Notes under the pieces: model-generated
What the model was told of the DNA's origin: nothing
What the model saw: the letters and a program-made list of their open reading frames with translations, nothing else
Database searches by the model: none
Program-made: the position numbers and the translations under genes
Origin: an uncultured Gammaproteobacteria bacterium
GTDB taxonomy: Bacteria; Pseudomonadota; Gammaproteobacteria; SZUA-152
Assembly: GCA_913009875.1 (NCBI GenBank)
Contig: CAJVYS010000025.1
Location: 1-33,891, forward strand
Direction of reading: 5' to 3'
Length of the DNA stretch: 33,891 nt
Part shown: positions 1-8,844 of the stretch, in pieces
Position numbering within the stretch: position 1 is the first letter of the stretch
Layout: each line of letters begins with the position of its first letter

Positions 1-51
1 CTTCGAGGGTACATAATTCAGAGTTGTCTTTTTTTTTGGAAACAACGATAG

Positions 52-94
52 CGCCTTATAGTGACCCTTATAAGGCGTTATTCATTGCCTTATA
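52..94. repeat. Three copies of GCCTTATA, partly palindromic
   Basis: CGCCTTATA at 52-60 faces its reverse complement TATAAGGCG at 69-77. The second arm also forms the perfect palindrome CCTTATAAGG (66-75). A third GCCTTATA (87-94) ends just before a candidate ATG at 95. This spacing looks like an operator or a small-element end, but no binding protein can be named. The symmetry is seen; the function is inference. Confidence 0.4.
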
Positions 95-307
95 ATGCCT
101 TGTTGGATTCCAGTTGGTACGCCCATGCCCTTACTAGGTTTTTCAGGTTATCAGCCATTGTTACGAACCTATGTAGGTCAAGGACTCAGAAAAGATTTAG
201 AGCACCTTGATGAAGACAAGGTGTCTGCATTAGTTTTAAGTCTAAAGCGACATGGTGTTAGTGATGAAGTGATTGAAGAAGCATTGGCAGAAGTAATTCA
301 CGGTTAG
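95..307 (+). CDS. Possible small hypothetical protein (70 aa)
   Basis: I do not recognise this product. The first 30 residues are hydrophobic and rich in Gly and Pro. From about residue 31 the chain becomes charged and helix-like (DEDKVSALVLSLKRHG), which looks more like a real protein than chance. There is no clear Shine-Dalgarno sequence before the ATG at 95. The DNA here is clearly richer in A and T than the rest of the window, so it may be transferred DNA or the remains of a gene. The GCCTTATA repeats lie directly upstream. Other readings are a truncated gene or a spurious ORF. Confidence 0.3.
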   Translation: MPCWIPVGTPMPLLGFSGYQPLLRTYVGQGLRKDLEHLDEDKVSALVLSLKRHGVSDEVIEEALAEVIHG

Positions 308-365
308 TCAGTTTTTAATTAGCACCGTGGCATAACCAATCATTCAAGTTGACACCGTACCTTTT

Positions 366-413
366 ACTTCTTTTGGGAAAATAGGGGTCACTTCTTTTGG
401 GAAAATAGGGGTC
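366..413. repeat. Tandem duplication of a 24-bp unit
   Basis: Two exact 24-bp copies (366-389 and 390-413) each begin ACTTCTTTTGGG and end ATAGGGGTC; the second is followed by AGACTCGAATTA. From memory, a GGGGTCAGACTCGAATTA-type sequence often lies beside IS200-like / REP-associated transposase genes in gammaproteobacteria. No transposase is present here, so this may be a leftover end. The duplication is seen; the link to a mobile element is inference. Confidence 0.6.
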
Positions 414-546
414 AGACTCGAATTAGGTAGGCTTCTCAGTTACTGTCCCGTCTGGCAGGCGATGTGGATCACCGGCTGCAACAGGGTGGCGGGGTTCGGT
501 GGCGGAGAGCCAGCCAGGTGCGGAAAGGTCAAAGGGCTTGCCAAGA

Positions 547-662
547 GGTTAAGGGGTCAAAGCCCTTAACCGGCTTAAGCTGGCAAAGCGCAGCGTGCCC
601 AACGTTCGTTGGGCACGTCTCTTCGCTCCTTTGCCCAACCTACCGCGCTACGGGTTGGGCAA
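547..662. repeat. Three REP-like hairpins upstream of rnpB
   Basis: Three inverted repeats lie close together. GGTTAAGGG (547-555) pairs with CCCTTAACC (563-571). GTGCCCAACG (595-604) faces CGTTGGGCAC (607-616) across two bases. TTGCCCAACC (631-640) pairs with GGTTGGGCAA (653-662). The last two share the core GCCCAAC and look like a bacterial interspersed palindrome pair. The short ORFs crossing this stretch have no coding character. Nothing else is visible between about 420 and 700. Confidence 0.55.
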
Positions 663-702
663 GACGGCGGGAGAGGAAAAGCCGCTGGACGCCATGCGGA
701 GG

Positions 703-734
703 TTGCACTTTTGGGCCTGAATAGCGTCTACTAT
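703..734 (+). promoter_or_regulatory. Candidate rnpB promoter
   Basis: TACTAT (729-734) lies six bases before the expected RNase P RNA 5' end and can serve as the -10 element. The nearest -35-like hexamer, TTGCAC (703-708), gives a long 20-bp spacer, so the -35 assignment is weak. The placement follows mainly from the RNA start. Confidence 0.35.
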
Positions 735-739
735 AGGTG

Positions 740-1106
740 GAAGTCGGCTGGACAGTCGCTGTGTGTCTTGCCTGCAAGACATGTGGAGGAAAGTCCGGGC
801 TCCAAAGGGCAGGGTGCCAGGTAACGCCTGGGGGGCGAGAGCCTACGGAAAGTGCCGCAGAAAACAGACCGCCGATGGCCCCGATGTTCGCATCGGGCGC
901 ACAGGTAAGGGTGAAAAGGTGCGGTAAGAGCGCACCGCGCCGCTGGTAACAGCGGTGGCAGGGTAAACCCCACCCGGAGCAAGACCAAATAGGGGAGCAT
1001 TGGCGTGGCCCGCGTTGCTCCCGGGTAGGTCGCTCGAGCGTCGCGGTGACGCGGCGCCCAGATGAATGACTGTTCTCGACAGAACCCGGCTTACAGGCCG
1101 ACTTCC
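740..1106 (+). ncRNA. rnpB: RNase P RNA (type A)
   Basis: This is the catalytic RNA of ribonuclease P, which cleaves the 5' leader from tRNA precursors together with the RnpA protein. The conserved core is present in order: GAGGAAAGTCCGGGCTCC near 784, AGGGCAGGGTGCCAGGTAAC near 808, GGTAAGAGCGCACCG near 921, GGTAAACCCCACCCGGAGCA near 962, and GACAGAACCCGGCTTA near 1078. The ends pair as helix P1: GAAGTCGGC at 740 with GCCGACTTC at 1097. Seven T residues (1107-1113) follow directly, so P1 may double as the terminator stem. The length of about 367 nt is normal for this class. rnpB just upstream of mraZ also occurs in Pseudomonas. Confidence 0.96.
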
Positions 1107-1113
1107 TTTTTTT

Positions 1114-1324
1114 ATTGCTTTTCACCTTCCGTGTTGTCCTTTTTCGCACGATTCCCTGCTTTGCACCCCGTCTGTGCGCCAAACCTAATCTTTTACTTTA
1201 ACTTCACACAGCAACGATTTGATTGCCGTCAGGTAGTTCGTTTTTGTGCCTGTCGGGATTTATGTCATGACGCTAAGTCATTGTGTAAAAAGCAAGATTT
1301 CCCGGATTTTAGCGCGTTAATTTC
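1114..1324. other. Intergenic stretch, rnpB to the mra promoter
   Basis: About 210 bases lie between the end of rnpB and the mraZ promoter. The stretch is AT-rich and an ORF from 1062 crosses it, but that ORF starts inside rnpB and has no coding features. I see no convincing RNA gene or repeat here. Confidence 0.5.
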
Positions 1325-1354
1325 TTGACAGTGGGTGGGGGTGGTTCCTATAGT
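1325..1354 (+). promoter_or_regulatory. Sigma-70 promoter of the dcw cluster (Pmra type)
   Basis: A perfect -35 TTGACA (1325-1330) is followed after 18 bp by TATAGT (1349-1354). Transcription would start near 1361, giving a leader of about 75 nt before mraZ. This is the best promoter match in the window and sits where the mra promoter is found in other gammaproteobacteria. It overlaps the MraZ-box array. Confidence 0.75.
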
Positions 1355-1398
1355 GTGGCGAAGTGGGGTGAAGTGGGTAATTGTGGATTTTTGTGCCA
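1331..1398 (+). promoter_or_regulatory. MraZ-box array (GTGGG repeats every 10 bp)
   Basis: GTG-led pentamers recur in helical phase: GTGTG 1353, GTGGG 1363, GTGGG 1373, GTGGA 1383 and GTGCC 1393, each exactly 10 bp apart. Two more, GTGGG 1331 and GTGGT 1341, lie between the -35 and -10 elements. E. coli MraZ is known to bind TGGGN direct repeats with 5-nt spacers in its own promoter, so this array is probably the autoregulatory operator. Sites at 1363 and 1373 fit best; the outer ones are degenerate. Confidence 0.7.
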
Positions 1399-1435
1399 CG
1401 CCTGCTTGCCTTGAGTCAACATTAGGGAGCGATCA

Positions 1436-1888
1436 TTGTTTCGCGGAGTCAACACACTGAATCTGGACGTCAAGGGACGCATGGGCATGCCCGCGCGTTA
1501 CCGTCAGCGCCTGGCCGATGCCTGCGACGGGCAGATGGTGGTGACCGTGGATCGCGATCATTGCCTGCTGCTGTATCCGCTGCCCGAATGGGAGATCGTC
1601 GAACGCAAGCTGCAGAAGCTGCCCAGCTTCAATAAGGCGGCCCGCCGCATGCAGCGTCTGTATATCGGCCACGCCACCGAGGTGGAGCTGGATTCCGCCG
1701 GGCGCATGTTGTTGCCGCCGTCGCTGCGCGAATTCGCCGGACTGGAAAAGCGCGCCGTGTTGACCGGTCAGGGCAACAAATTTGAAATCTGGAACGAGGA
1801 ACTCTGGACCCAGCGCCGCGATGAATGGCTGGCGGAAGAGGATGATCTGGATGACCTGCCGCCCGAACTCGAGTCGCTGTCGCTTTGA
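1436..1888 (+). CDS. mraZ: Transcriptional regulator MraZ
   Basis: MraZ is a DNA-binding protein of the AbrB/SpoVT fold that forms rings and represses the first dcw promoter. The 150-residue length is typical. It shows the two repeated half-domains, each with a Lys/Ala-Gly-Arg-Met core: [15 protein letters not shown] near residues 9-23 and [14 protein letters not shown] near 85-98. The start is TTG at 1436, chosen because the family begins MFRG and because AGGGAG (1424-1429) lies six bases upstream. Its likely binding sites sit just upstream at 1331-1398. The stop codon overlaps the TTG start of rsmH. Confidence 0.95.
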   Translation: MFRGVNTLNLDVKGRMGMPARYRQRLADACDGQMVVTVDRDHCLLLYPLPEWEIVERKLQKLPSFNKAARRMQRLYIGHATEVELDSAGRMLLPPSLREFAGLEKRAVLTGQGNKFEIWNEELWTQRRDEWLAEEDDLDDLPPELESLSL

Positions 1889-2841
1889 CACAGCCGTTCA
1901 CACATCGACCGGTGCTGTTTGACGAGGTATTGGCAGCACTGGTGATCCGCGCTGATGGCATCTACATCGATGGCACCTTCGGCCGTGGCGGTCATGCGGG
2001 TGCCATTCTCGAGCGACTGGGGCCGCACGGTTGTCTGCTGGGACTGGATAAGGATCCGCAGGCGGTGGCCGAGGCTGAGTGCCGTTTCGGCACGGACGGG
2101 CGGTTTGCAATCGAGCGCGGTTCCTTTACGCAACTGGGGCGGCATGTGAAACAGCGTGGCTGGCAGGGCAAGGTGGATGGCATTCTGCTGGATCTCGGCG
2201 TCTCCTCGCCGCAGCTCGATGATGCCTCGCGCGGCTTCAGCTTTCGTAACGACGGTGCACTCGACATGCGCATGGATCCGGAGCAGGGCCGCAGTGCCGC
2301 GCAGTGGCTGGCCTCGGCCAGCGAACGCGAGATTGCCGATGTGCTGTACCAGTACGGCGAAGAGCGTCACTCCCGGCGCATTGCCCGCGCCATCGTGGGC
2401 GCGCGTGCCGAGGCGCCGATCACGCGCACTGCGCAGCTGGCCGGGATCATCCGCCAGGCCCACCCCAGTTGGGAGCCGGGCCGGGATCCGGCCACCAAGA
2501 GCTTTCAGGGCATTCGCATCTTTATCAACGCTGAACTGGATGACCTGCGCGACTGTCTACCGCAGGCGTTGGAGGCGCTCCGTCCCGGCGGACGGCTGGC
2601 GGTGATCAGTTTTCATTCACTGGAAGACCGCATCGTCAAACGCTTCATGCGTGATGAGGCCAAAGGCGACGCTTTTCCACCGGGTCTGCCGGTGCCGCAG
2701 TCGGCGCTGAACCCCCGTTTGAAGATGGTGGCCAAGGCTATTCGCGCCGGCGAGCGGGAGCTGGATGAAAATCCACGTGCCCGCAGTGCCGTGTTGCGCG
2801 TTGCCGAGCGGCTGGCCGGCAGTGGCGGCGGAGGTTCGTGA
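1885..2841 (+). CDS. rsmH: 16S rRNA (cytosine-1402-N4)-methyltransferase
   Basis: RsmH (MraW) transfers a methyl group from S-adenosylmethionine to N4 of C1402 in 16S rRNA, at the ribosomal P site. The SAM-binding motif is [10 protein letters not shown] near residue 30, followed by LGLDKDP near 53 and the family signature [14 protein letters not shown] near 98. The typical [15 protein letters not shown] follows, and [11 protein letters not shown] lies near 244. At 318 residues it is full length. It starts with TTG at 1885, overlapping the mraZ stop (TTGA), so it is probably translationally coupled. Its own stop abuts the ftsL ATG. Confidence 0.96.
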   Translation: MTQPFTHRPVLFDEVLAALVIRADGIYIDGTFGRGGHAGAILERLGPHGCLLGLDKDPQAVAEAECRFGTDGRFAIERGSFTQLGRHVKQRGWQGKVDGILLDLGVSSPQLDDASRGFSFRNDGALDMRMDPEQGRSAAQWLASASEREIADVLYQYGEERHSRRIARAIVGARAEAPITRTAQLAGIIRQAHPSWEPGRDPATKSFQGIRIFINAELDDLRDCLPQALEALRPGGRLAVISFHSLEDRIVKRFMRDEAKGDAFPPGLPVPQSALNPRLKMVAKAIRAGERELDENPRARSAVLRVAERLAGSGGGGS

Positions 2842-3111
2842 ATGAGAACCGGTGGTTTTCTGATAGCACTGGTGTTGGCGGTACTGGCCTCGGCCATCGG
2901 CGTGGTCTATGCCAAGCACGAAGGCCGCAAGCAATTCGTACAGCTGCAGGTGCTGGAAAAGCTGCGTGACCAAATGAATGTGGAATGGGGACAGCTCCAG
3001 CTGGAGCAGGGCACCTGGGCGACACATAGCCGGGTGGAGCGCGTGGCGCGCAAACGTCTGGGCATGAAAATGCCGGACGCTGAATCCGTGGTAATACTTC
3101 GTAATGAGTGA
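2842..3111 (+). CDS. ftsL: Cell division protein FtsL
   Basis: FtsL is a small bitopic inner-membrane protein that joins FtsB and FtsQ in the divisome and helps activate FtsWI. The 89-residue chain has a very short cytoplasmic end, one transmembrane helix (about residues 5-24) and a periplasmic coiled coil with heptad leucines (VQLQVLEKLRDQMNVEWGQL). It ends with the usual RVERVARKRLGMKMP segment. It starts directly after the rsmH stop and its end overlaps ftsI by eight bases. Family assignment rests on architecture, motif and position, since FtsL sequences vary widely. Confidence 0.93.
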   Translation: MRTGGFLIALVLAVLASAIGVVYAKHEGRKQFVQLQVLEKLRDQMNVEWGQLQLEQGTWATHSRVERVARKRLGMKMPDAESVVILRNE

Positions 3112-4846
3112 ACAAGGCAAGCCTTCATCCTATCGCGGCCGGCGCCTGCTGGTGCTCGGCGTGCTTGCGCTGGCCGCGGGTGGGCTGGCGGCGCGAGCGG
3201 TGGATCTGCAGGTGCTGGACAAGGACTTTCTGCAGGGTCAGGGCGATGCACGCTTTCTGCGCGTGGTCTCCGAGCCCGCCCACCGGGGCATGATTACCGA
3301 CCGTTTTGGCGAACCACTGGCCATCAGTACCCCGGTGGATTCCGTGTGGGCCAATCCCCAGGTGCTGATCCTGGAACGTGACAGCTGGACAAAATTGGCC
3401 AAGGCCCTGCGTATCAAACGCGCCGATCTTGAACGTCTGCTGGTGGCGCGTCAGCACAAGGAATTCGTCTACCTCAAGCGCCGCGTCAACCCGGACATGG
3501 CGCAGCGTGTCAGCGCACTGGAGATCCCCGGCGTGGCCATGGTCCCCGAGTATCGACGCTTCTATCCGGCCGGCGAGGTGACCGCCCACGTGGTTGGCTT
3601 CACCGATGTGGACGACGCCGGCCAAGAAGGCATGGAGCTGGCCCTCGAAGAGCGCCTGCGCAGTGTCCCCGGGGCCAAGCGCGTGATCAAGGATCGCCTC
3701 GGGCGCATCGTCGAGAGCGTTGAGCGGGTGCGCGAGCCGCAGCCCGGCGAAGACATGGCGTTGAGCATCGATCTCCGCCTGCAATACCTGGCCTATCGTG
3801 AATTGAAGGCCGCCGTACGCCGCAACCGCGCCGACGCCGGGTCCGCAGTGATTCTCGACGTGCACACCGGCGAGGTGCTGGCGATGGTCAACCAGCCCGC
3901 CTACAACCCCAACAACCGCGACAAGCTGAAGCGCTCGCGCCTGCGTAACCGCGCGGTCACCGACGTCTTCGAGCCCGGCTCCACCATCAAGCCCTTCACC
4001 GTCGCCGCGGCGTTGGAGACCGGCCGATTCCGTCCGCAGACGCTGGTGGACACCACTCCCGGCTACCTCCGCGTTGGCCGCAAGACCATTCGTGATTTCC
4101 GTAACTACGGTCTCATCGATGTCTCCACCGTGATCCAGAAATCCAGCAACGTGGGGGCCAGCAAACTGGCCCTGGCGCAGAGTCCGGAACATCTGTGGAA
4201 GGCCTTCGCCAGCGTTGGCCTCGGCGAGTCCACCGGCAGTGGTTTTCCTGGCGAGTCCGGCGGTCTGCTCACCGACTATGGCAGCTGGCGTGATATCCAG
4301 CGTGCCACCATCTCCTACGGCTACGGCATGTCCACGACCACCCTGCAACTGGCGCGCGCCTACGCCGCGCTGGCTACCGATGGTCGTCCGTTGCCGGTCA
4401 GTTTCCTGCGCCGCTCGCGCAGCGAGGCTGCCGAGCTGGCGGCCCTATACGAGCCCGCGCTTAGCGCCGACAGCCTGCATGCCGTGCGCGACATGATGGA
4501 GCGTGTGGTGGCCAAGGGCGGCACCGGTACGCGTGCCGCCGTGTCGGGCTATCGCATCGCCGGCAAGACCGGCACGGTTAAAAAATCCGGTGCCGGCGGC
4601 TATGTCGAAGACAGCTACATTGCCGTGTTCGCCGGCATCGCCCCGGCCAGTGAGCCACGGCTGGCGATGGTGGTCATGATCGATGAGCCGCGTGGCGAGA
4701 AATACTACGGCGGCGCAGTGGCCGCGCCAGTGTTCGGCAAGGTCATGGCTGGCGCCCTGCGCCTGCTCGACATCCCGCCCGATGACCTGCCCTCTATGCC
4801 AGGCCAGCGCCTGGCGCTGTTGCGCGGTGACGGAGGTGCCCACTGA
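3104..4846 (+). CDS. ftsI: Septal peptidoglycan transpeptidase FtsI (PBP3)
   Basis: FtsI is the class B penicillin-binding protein that cross-links septal peptidoglycan with FtsW. Residues 1-13 are cytoplasmic and basic, and one transmembrane segment spans about 14-31. The pedestal domain contains RGMITDRFGEPLA near 61. The transpeptidase domain has all three active-site motifs: S293-T-I-K296 with the nucleophilic serine, S347-S-N349, and K488-T-G-T491. The length of 580 residues is normal. The start overlaps the end of ftsL by eight bases, and the stop shares one base with the murE ATG. Confidence 0.97.
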   Translation: MSEQGKPSSYRGRRLLVLGVLALAAGGLAARAVDLQVLDKDFLQGQGDARFLRVVSEPAHRGMITDRFGEPLAISTPVDSVWANPQVLILERDSWTKLAKALRIKRADLERLLVARQHKEFVYLKRRVNPDMAQRVSALEIPGVAMVPEYRRFYPAGEVTAHVVGFTDVDDAGQEGMELALEERLRSVPGAKRVIKDRLGRIVESVERVREPQPGEDMALSIDLRLQYLAYRELKAAVRRNRADAGSAVILDVHTGEVLAMVNQPAYNPNNRDKLKRSRLRNRAVTDVFEPGSTIKPFTVAAALETGRFRPQTLVDTTPGYLRVGRKTIRDFRNYGLIDVSTVIQKSSNVGASKLALAQSPEHLWKAFASVGLGESTGSGFPGESGGLLTDYGSWRDIQRATISYGYGMSTTTLQLARAYAALATDGRPLPVSFLRRSRSEAAELAALYEPALSADSLHAVRDMMERVVAKGGTGTRAAVSGYRIAGKTGTVKKSGAGGYVEDSYIAVFAGIAPASEPRLAMVVMIDEPRGEKYYGGAVAAPVFGKVMAGALRLLDIPPDDLPSMPGQRLALLRGDGGAH

Positions 4847-6363
4847 TGCCCCGTTCCCTGCTCGAACTGCTCGACGGTATCGTCAAGCTGCCCGGTCTGC
4901 CCGAGGCCGAGATCGGTGGTCTGGCGCTGGACAGTCGTCAGGTGGCCTTCGGTGATTTGTTCTTTGCCCTCGAAGGCAGCCAGGTGCATGGCAGGCAGTT
5001 TGTCGATCAGGCCATCGAGCGTGGTGCGGCAGTGGTGCTGCAAGAGGCCACCTGGGCGAAGAAGGAGCAGCGTAGCGGGGTGCCCGTGATCTCTGTGCCG
5101 GAATTGAGGTTCAAGCTCGGCGCCATCGCCGAACGCTGGTTCGACAACCCGGCGCAGGCCATGACCGTGGTCGGCGTCACCGGCACCAACGGCAAGACCT
5201 CGGTGAGCCATTTCATCGCTCAGGCCCTGCGCGTCGACGGCCCCTGCGGCGTCATCGGAACCCTTGGCTACGGTCTCATCGGCAACGGTCTGTTCAGCGA
5301 TTTGCAGCCCAGCACCCACACCACCCCGGATGCCATCACCCTGCACGGCCTGCTGGCCGACATGCACGATGCCGGCGCCCAGCAGGCGGTGATGGAGGTC
5401 TCCTCCCATGCCCTGGAGCAGGGCCGTGTGGCCGGCATCGCCTTCGATGTGGCGGTGTTCACCAACCTTAGCCACGAACACCTCGACTACCATGGCGACA
5501 TGGCCAGCTACGGCCGTGCCAAGCGCCGCCTGTTCGAGACCCCGGGGCTGAAATATGCCGTGATCAATCTCGACGATGACTATGGCCAGTCGCTGCTGGC
5601 GTCCATGCCCGGTGCCGTGGGCACGGTCAGCTACGGCTTCGATGACTCACGCCTGCCACCCTCGCTGTTGGGTGCGGATCTGCAACTCGACAGTCAGGGC
5701 CTGCGCCTGCGCATCGAGAGTGACTGGGGCCATGGCGAACTGAGCGTGCCTTTACTCGGCCGCTTCAATGCGGAAAACCTGCTCGCCGCCTTCGCCACGC
5801 TGCTGGCCTGCGGCCTGGGCTTCGATGAGGCCCTGGCGCGCCTGTCGCGGGTGCAGCCGGTGCCGGGCCGCATGCAGCGCCTCGGTGGCGGTGCGGGTGA
5901 ACCGTTGGTGGTGGTTGATTATGCCCATACCCCGGACGCCCTTGCCCAGGTGCTCGGGGCCCTGCGTGCCCACGGCGCAGGCCGGCTGACCTGCGTGTTC
6001 GGCTGTGGCGGCGACCGCGACGTGGGCAAACGCCCGCTAATGGCGCGCGCCGCGGAGCAGGGTGCCGACCGGGTCATCGTTACCGATGACAATCCGCGTG
6101 GCGAAGACCCGGACGTGATCGTCGCCGACATCTTCAGCGGTTTCGATGCCGCTGACGTGGTGGAGGTCGTCAACGACCGTACCAGCGCCATCCGTCACGC
6201 CGTGATCGGCGCCGGCGAGGGCGACGTGGTGCTGGTGGCCGGCAAGGGCCACGAGGACTATCAGCGAGTGGGCGAGCAACGCCTGCCCTTCAGCGACGCC
6301 GAACAGGTGCGTGCCGCGTTATGTGCGCGGCTTTCCGAACAAAAAACGGAGGGTGTGCGATGA
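4846..6363 (+). CDS. murE: UDP-MurNAc-tripeptide synthetase MurE (meso-DAP type)
   Basis: MurE adds meso-diaminopimelate to UDP-MurNAc-L-Ala-D-Glu in the cytoplasm, using ATP. The Mur ligase P-loop GTNGKT is at residues 113-118. The lysine that is normally carbamylated is probably K226 in YGRAKRR. The DNPR motif (residues 415-418) is the established mark of meso-DAP rather than lysine specificity, which fits a Gram-negative wall. The 505-residue length is typical. The ATG shares a base with the ftsI stop, and GGAGG lies just upstream at 4832. It overlaps murF by four bases (ATGA). Confidence 0.97.
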   Translation: MPRSLLELLDGIVKLPGLPEAEIGGLALDSRQVAFGDLFFALEGSQVHGRQFVDQAIERGAAVVLQEATWAKKEQRSGVPVISVPELRFKLGAIAERWFDNPAQAMTVVGVTGTNGKTSVSHFIAQALRVDGPCGVIGTLGYGLIGNGLFSDLQPSTHTTPDAITLHGLLADMHDAGAQQAVMEVSSHALEQGRVAGIAFDVAVFTNLSHEHLDYHGDMASYGRAKRRLFETPGLKYAVINLDDDYGQSLLASMPGAVGTVSYGFDDSRLPPSLLGADLQLDSQGLRLRIESDWGHGELSVPLLGRFNAENLLAAFATLLACGLGFDEALARLSRVQPVPGRMQRLGGGAGEPLVVVDYAHTPDALAQVLGALRAHGAGRLTCVFGCGGDRDVGKRPLMARAAEQGADRVIVTDDNPRGEDPDVIVADIFSGFDAADVVEVVNDRTSAIRHAVIGAGEGDVVLVAGKGHEDYQRVGEQRLPFSDAEQVRAALCARLSEQKTEGVR

Positions 6364-7727
6364 GCGGCTGTCACCTCCATCTGCAGAAAATCGCCGACGC
6401 CCTCGGTGGCCGCCTGCTGGGTGCGGACGGCGCCTTCGACGGTGTCGGCAGCGACACCCGCACGCTGCAACCGGGGCAGCTGTTCGTGGCCCTGCAGGGA
6501 CCGAACTTCGACGGCCACGACTACATCGCCGCGGCCGCCGCGCGTGGCGCGGTGGCGGTGCTGGTGGCGCGTGAGGTGAAGACCGAGCTGCCGCAGATTG
6601 TGGTTGCCGACCCCCTCGCCGCGCTGGGCGAGCTGGCCGCCCTTTGGCGCGCGCGCTTCGACATCCCGGTGATCGTTATCACCGGCAGCAACGGCAAGAC
6701 CACGGTCAAGGAGATGCTGACCGCCATCCTCGGCCAAAAAAGGGAAGTACTGGCGACGCACGGTAACCTCAACAACGAGATTGGCCTGCCCCTGACCCTG
6801 CTGCGCCTGGACGGCAGCCATCAGGCGGCGGTGATTGAGGCCGGCGCCAGCAAGCCCGGCGATATCGCCTACCTGACCCGCATCGCCGCGCCCACCGTGG
6901 CGGTGCTGACCAACGCTGCCGGTGCACACCTGGCCGGCTTCGGCTCGCTGGAGTCGGTGGCGCGCAGCAAGGGCGAGATCTTCGAGGAACTGGGCGAGGG
7001 TGGCACCGCCGTCATCAATGCCGACGATGCCTTCGCCGACCTGTGGCGTGGCCTTGCCAGCGGCCACCGCGTGCTGAGCTTCGCTCTCGACAACGATGCC
7101 GACGTGCGTGGCCAGTGGAGTCCGCAGGACGTGCTGTGCAGCATCCTTGAGATCACCACCCCCGAGGGTGAGCTGTCTGTGGCCCTGCCCCTGCCGGGTC
7201 GTCACAATGCCATGAACGCGCTGGCCGCTAGCGCCGCGGCGCTGGCGGCGGGCTGCACCCTGGAGGAGATCCGCGCCGGGTTGGAGAGCCTGCGGCCGGT
7301 ACCGGGCCGGCTGTGCTGGAAGGCTGGCATCAACGGCGCATGTATTCTCGATGACACCTACAATGCCAATCCCGCCTCGCTACTGGCGGCGCTGGAGGTA
7401 TTGGCGGGCACGCCCAGCGAGCGCTGGCTGGCGCTGGGTGATATGGCCGAGCTGGGCGGTGAGGCCGAGGCCCTGCACGCCAGCGCCGGGCGTCGCGCCT
7501 TTGATGCCGGGGTGACGCGGCTGTATGCCGTCGGCGAACTGTCGCGCTTCGCCGTGGACGCCTTCACCGAACAGGGCGGCGGACAGGCCTGGCACTTTAA
7601 CAGCCAGGAACCGCTTATCGAGCGCCTGCAGGCCGACCTGCACGGCAGCTGCGCGCTGCTGGTGAAGGGGTCGCGCTCGGCGCACATGGAACGTGTGGTG
7701 GACGCGCTGACGGAGGAGCCCGCCTGA
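6360..7727 (+). CDS. murF: UDP-MurNAc-tripeptide:D-Ala-D-Ala ligase MurF
   Basis: MurF completes the UDP-MurNAc-pentapeptide by adding D-Ala-D-Ala. The P-loop GSNGKT is at residues 109-114, with the usual [14 protein letters not shown] segment after it and the C-terminal domain motif [11 protein letters not shown] near residue 331. I chose the ATG at 6360 (455 residues): it overlaps the murE stop as ATGA, GGAGGG sits about seven bases upstream, and [15 protein letters not shown] matches the family N-terminus. An in-frame ATG at 6321 would only add residues overlapping murE. The stop shares one base with the mraY ATG. Confidence 0.96.
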   Translation: MSGCHLHLQKIADALGGRLLGADGAFDGVGSDTRTLQPGQLFVALQGPNFDGHDYIAAAAARGAVAVLVAREVKTELPQIVVADPLAALGELAALWRARFDIPVIVITGSNGKTTVKEMLTAILGQKREVLATHGNLNNEIGLPLTLLRLDGSHQAAVIEAGASKPGDIAYLTRIAAPTVAVLTNAAGAHLAGFGSLESVARSKGEIFEELGEGGTAVINADDAFADLWRGLASGHRVLSFALDNDADVRGQWSPQDVLCSILEITTPEGELSVALPLPGRHNAMNALAASAAALAAGCTLEEIRAGLESLRPVPGRLCWKAGINGACILDDTYNANPASLLAALEVLAGTPSERWLALGDMAELGGEAEALHASAGRRAFDAGVTRLYAVGELSRFAVDAFTEQGGGQAWHFNSQEPLIERLQADLHGSCALLVKGSRSAHMERVVDALTEEPA

Positions 7728-8809
7728 TGCTGCTCTACCTCACCGACTATCTGACCCAGTTCCACAGCGGCTTCGGTGTGTTCCAGTACCTGACCCTGCG
7801 CAGCATCCTCGGCGCACTGACGGCGCTGCTGATCTCCTTTCTTGTCGGTCCGGCCATGATCCGCCGGCTGAGCCACTACCAGGTGGGGCAGATCGTGCGC
7901 GATGACGGCCCCGAGAGCCATCTGATCAAGGCCGGCACGCCGACCATGGGCGGCGCAATGATCCTGGTTGCCATTTCGGTGAGCACCCTGCTGTGGTCGG
8001 ACCTCGGCAACAAGTACATGTGGGTGGTACTGCTGACTACTCTGCTGTTCGGCGTCATCGGCTGGGTGGACGATTACAAGAAGCTGGTGAAGAAGGACTC
8101 GCGTGGGCTGATTGCGCGCTACAAGTATTTCTGGCAGTCGGTGGTGGCGCTGGGCGCGGCGGGCTTCATGTACGCCACTGCCGAGCTGCCGGCGGAGACC
8201 CAGCTCATCGTGCCCTTCTTCAAGGATGTGGCGGTGCCGCTGGGCTGGGGCTTCGTGGTGCTGGCCTACTTCGTCATCGTCGGCTCCAGCAATGCGGTCA
8301 ATCTCACCGATGGTCTCGACGGCCTCGCCGTGCTGCCCACGGTGATGGTGGCCGGTGCGCTGGGCATCTTTGCCTACGTGACCGGCCATGCCAAGTTTGC
8401 CGCCTATCTGTCCATCCCCTTCATCCCCGGGGTGGGTGAGACGGTGGTGTTCTGCGGCGCGTTGGTGGGTGCGGGGCTGGGCTTCCTGTGGTTCAACGCC
8501 TACCCGGCGATGGTGTTCATGGGCGACATCGGCGCCCTGGCGCTGGGTGCGGCGTTGGGCATCGTTGCCGTGGTGGTGCATCAGGAACTGGTGCTGCTGA
8601 TCATGGGCGGTGTATTTGTGATGGAGACGGTGTCGGTGATTATGCAGGTGGTCTCGTACAAGCTCACCGGCAAGCGCATCTTCCGTATGGCGCCGTTGCA
8701 TCACCATTTTGAACTCAAGGGCTGGCCCGAGCCCCGCGTCATCGTGCGCTTCTGGATTATTACCGTGATCCTGGTGCTGGTGGGCCTGGCGACGTTGAAG
8801 ATTCGGTGA
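7727..8809 (+). CDS. mraY: Phospho-MurNAc-pentapeptide transferase MraY
   Basis: MraY moves phospho-MurNAc-pentapeptide from UDP to undecaprenyl phosphate, giving lipid I on the inner face of the membrane. It has about ten transmembrane helices over 360 residues. Hallmarks are GTPTMGG near 67, the acidic pair in GWVDDYKK near 112, [10 protein letters not shown] near 193 and the C-terminal [15 protein letters not shown] near 322-336, which contains the HHH motif. It starts one base into the murF stop (TGATG) and its end overlaps the possible GTG start of murD. Confidence 0.97.
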   Translation: MLLYLTDYLTQFHSGFGVFQYLTLRSILGALTALLISFLVGPAMIRRLSHYQVGQIVRDDGPESHLIKAGTPTMGGAMILVAISVSTLLWSDLGNKYMWVVLLTTLLFGVIGWVDDYKKLVKKDSRGLIARYKYFWQSVVALGAAGFMYATAELPAETQLIVPFFKDVAVPLGWGFVVLAYFVIVGSSNAVNLTDGLDGLAVLPTVMVAGALGIFAYVTGHAKFAAYLSIPFIPGVGETVVFCGALVGAGLGFLWFNAYPAMVFMGDIGALALGAALGIVAVVVHQELVLLIMGGVFVMETVSVIMQVVSYKLTGKRIFRMAPLHHHFELKGWPEPRVIVRFWIITVILVLVGLATLKIR

Positions 8810-8844
8810 CGGCGGTGACGGCACAAACGACGCAAGAGGCGCTG

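Noticed and set aside
464-724. ORFs across the REP-like hairpins before rnpB
   Set aside because: They read through palindromes, have no ribosome-binding site and give low-complexity, Arg-rich peptides.
3125-4348. Long minus-strand ORF (407 codons) opposite ftsI
   Set aside because: It lies fully antisense to an intact ftsI and has a composition typical of mirror frames in high-GC genes. Similar antisense frames opposite murF, mraY, murC, secA and argJ were rejected for the same reason.
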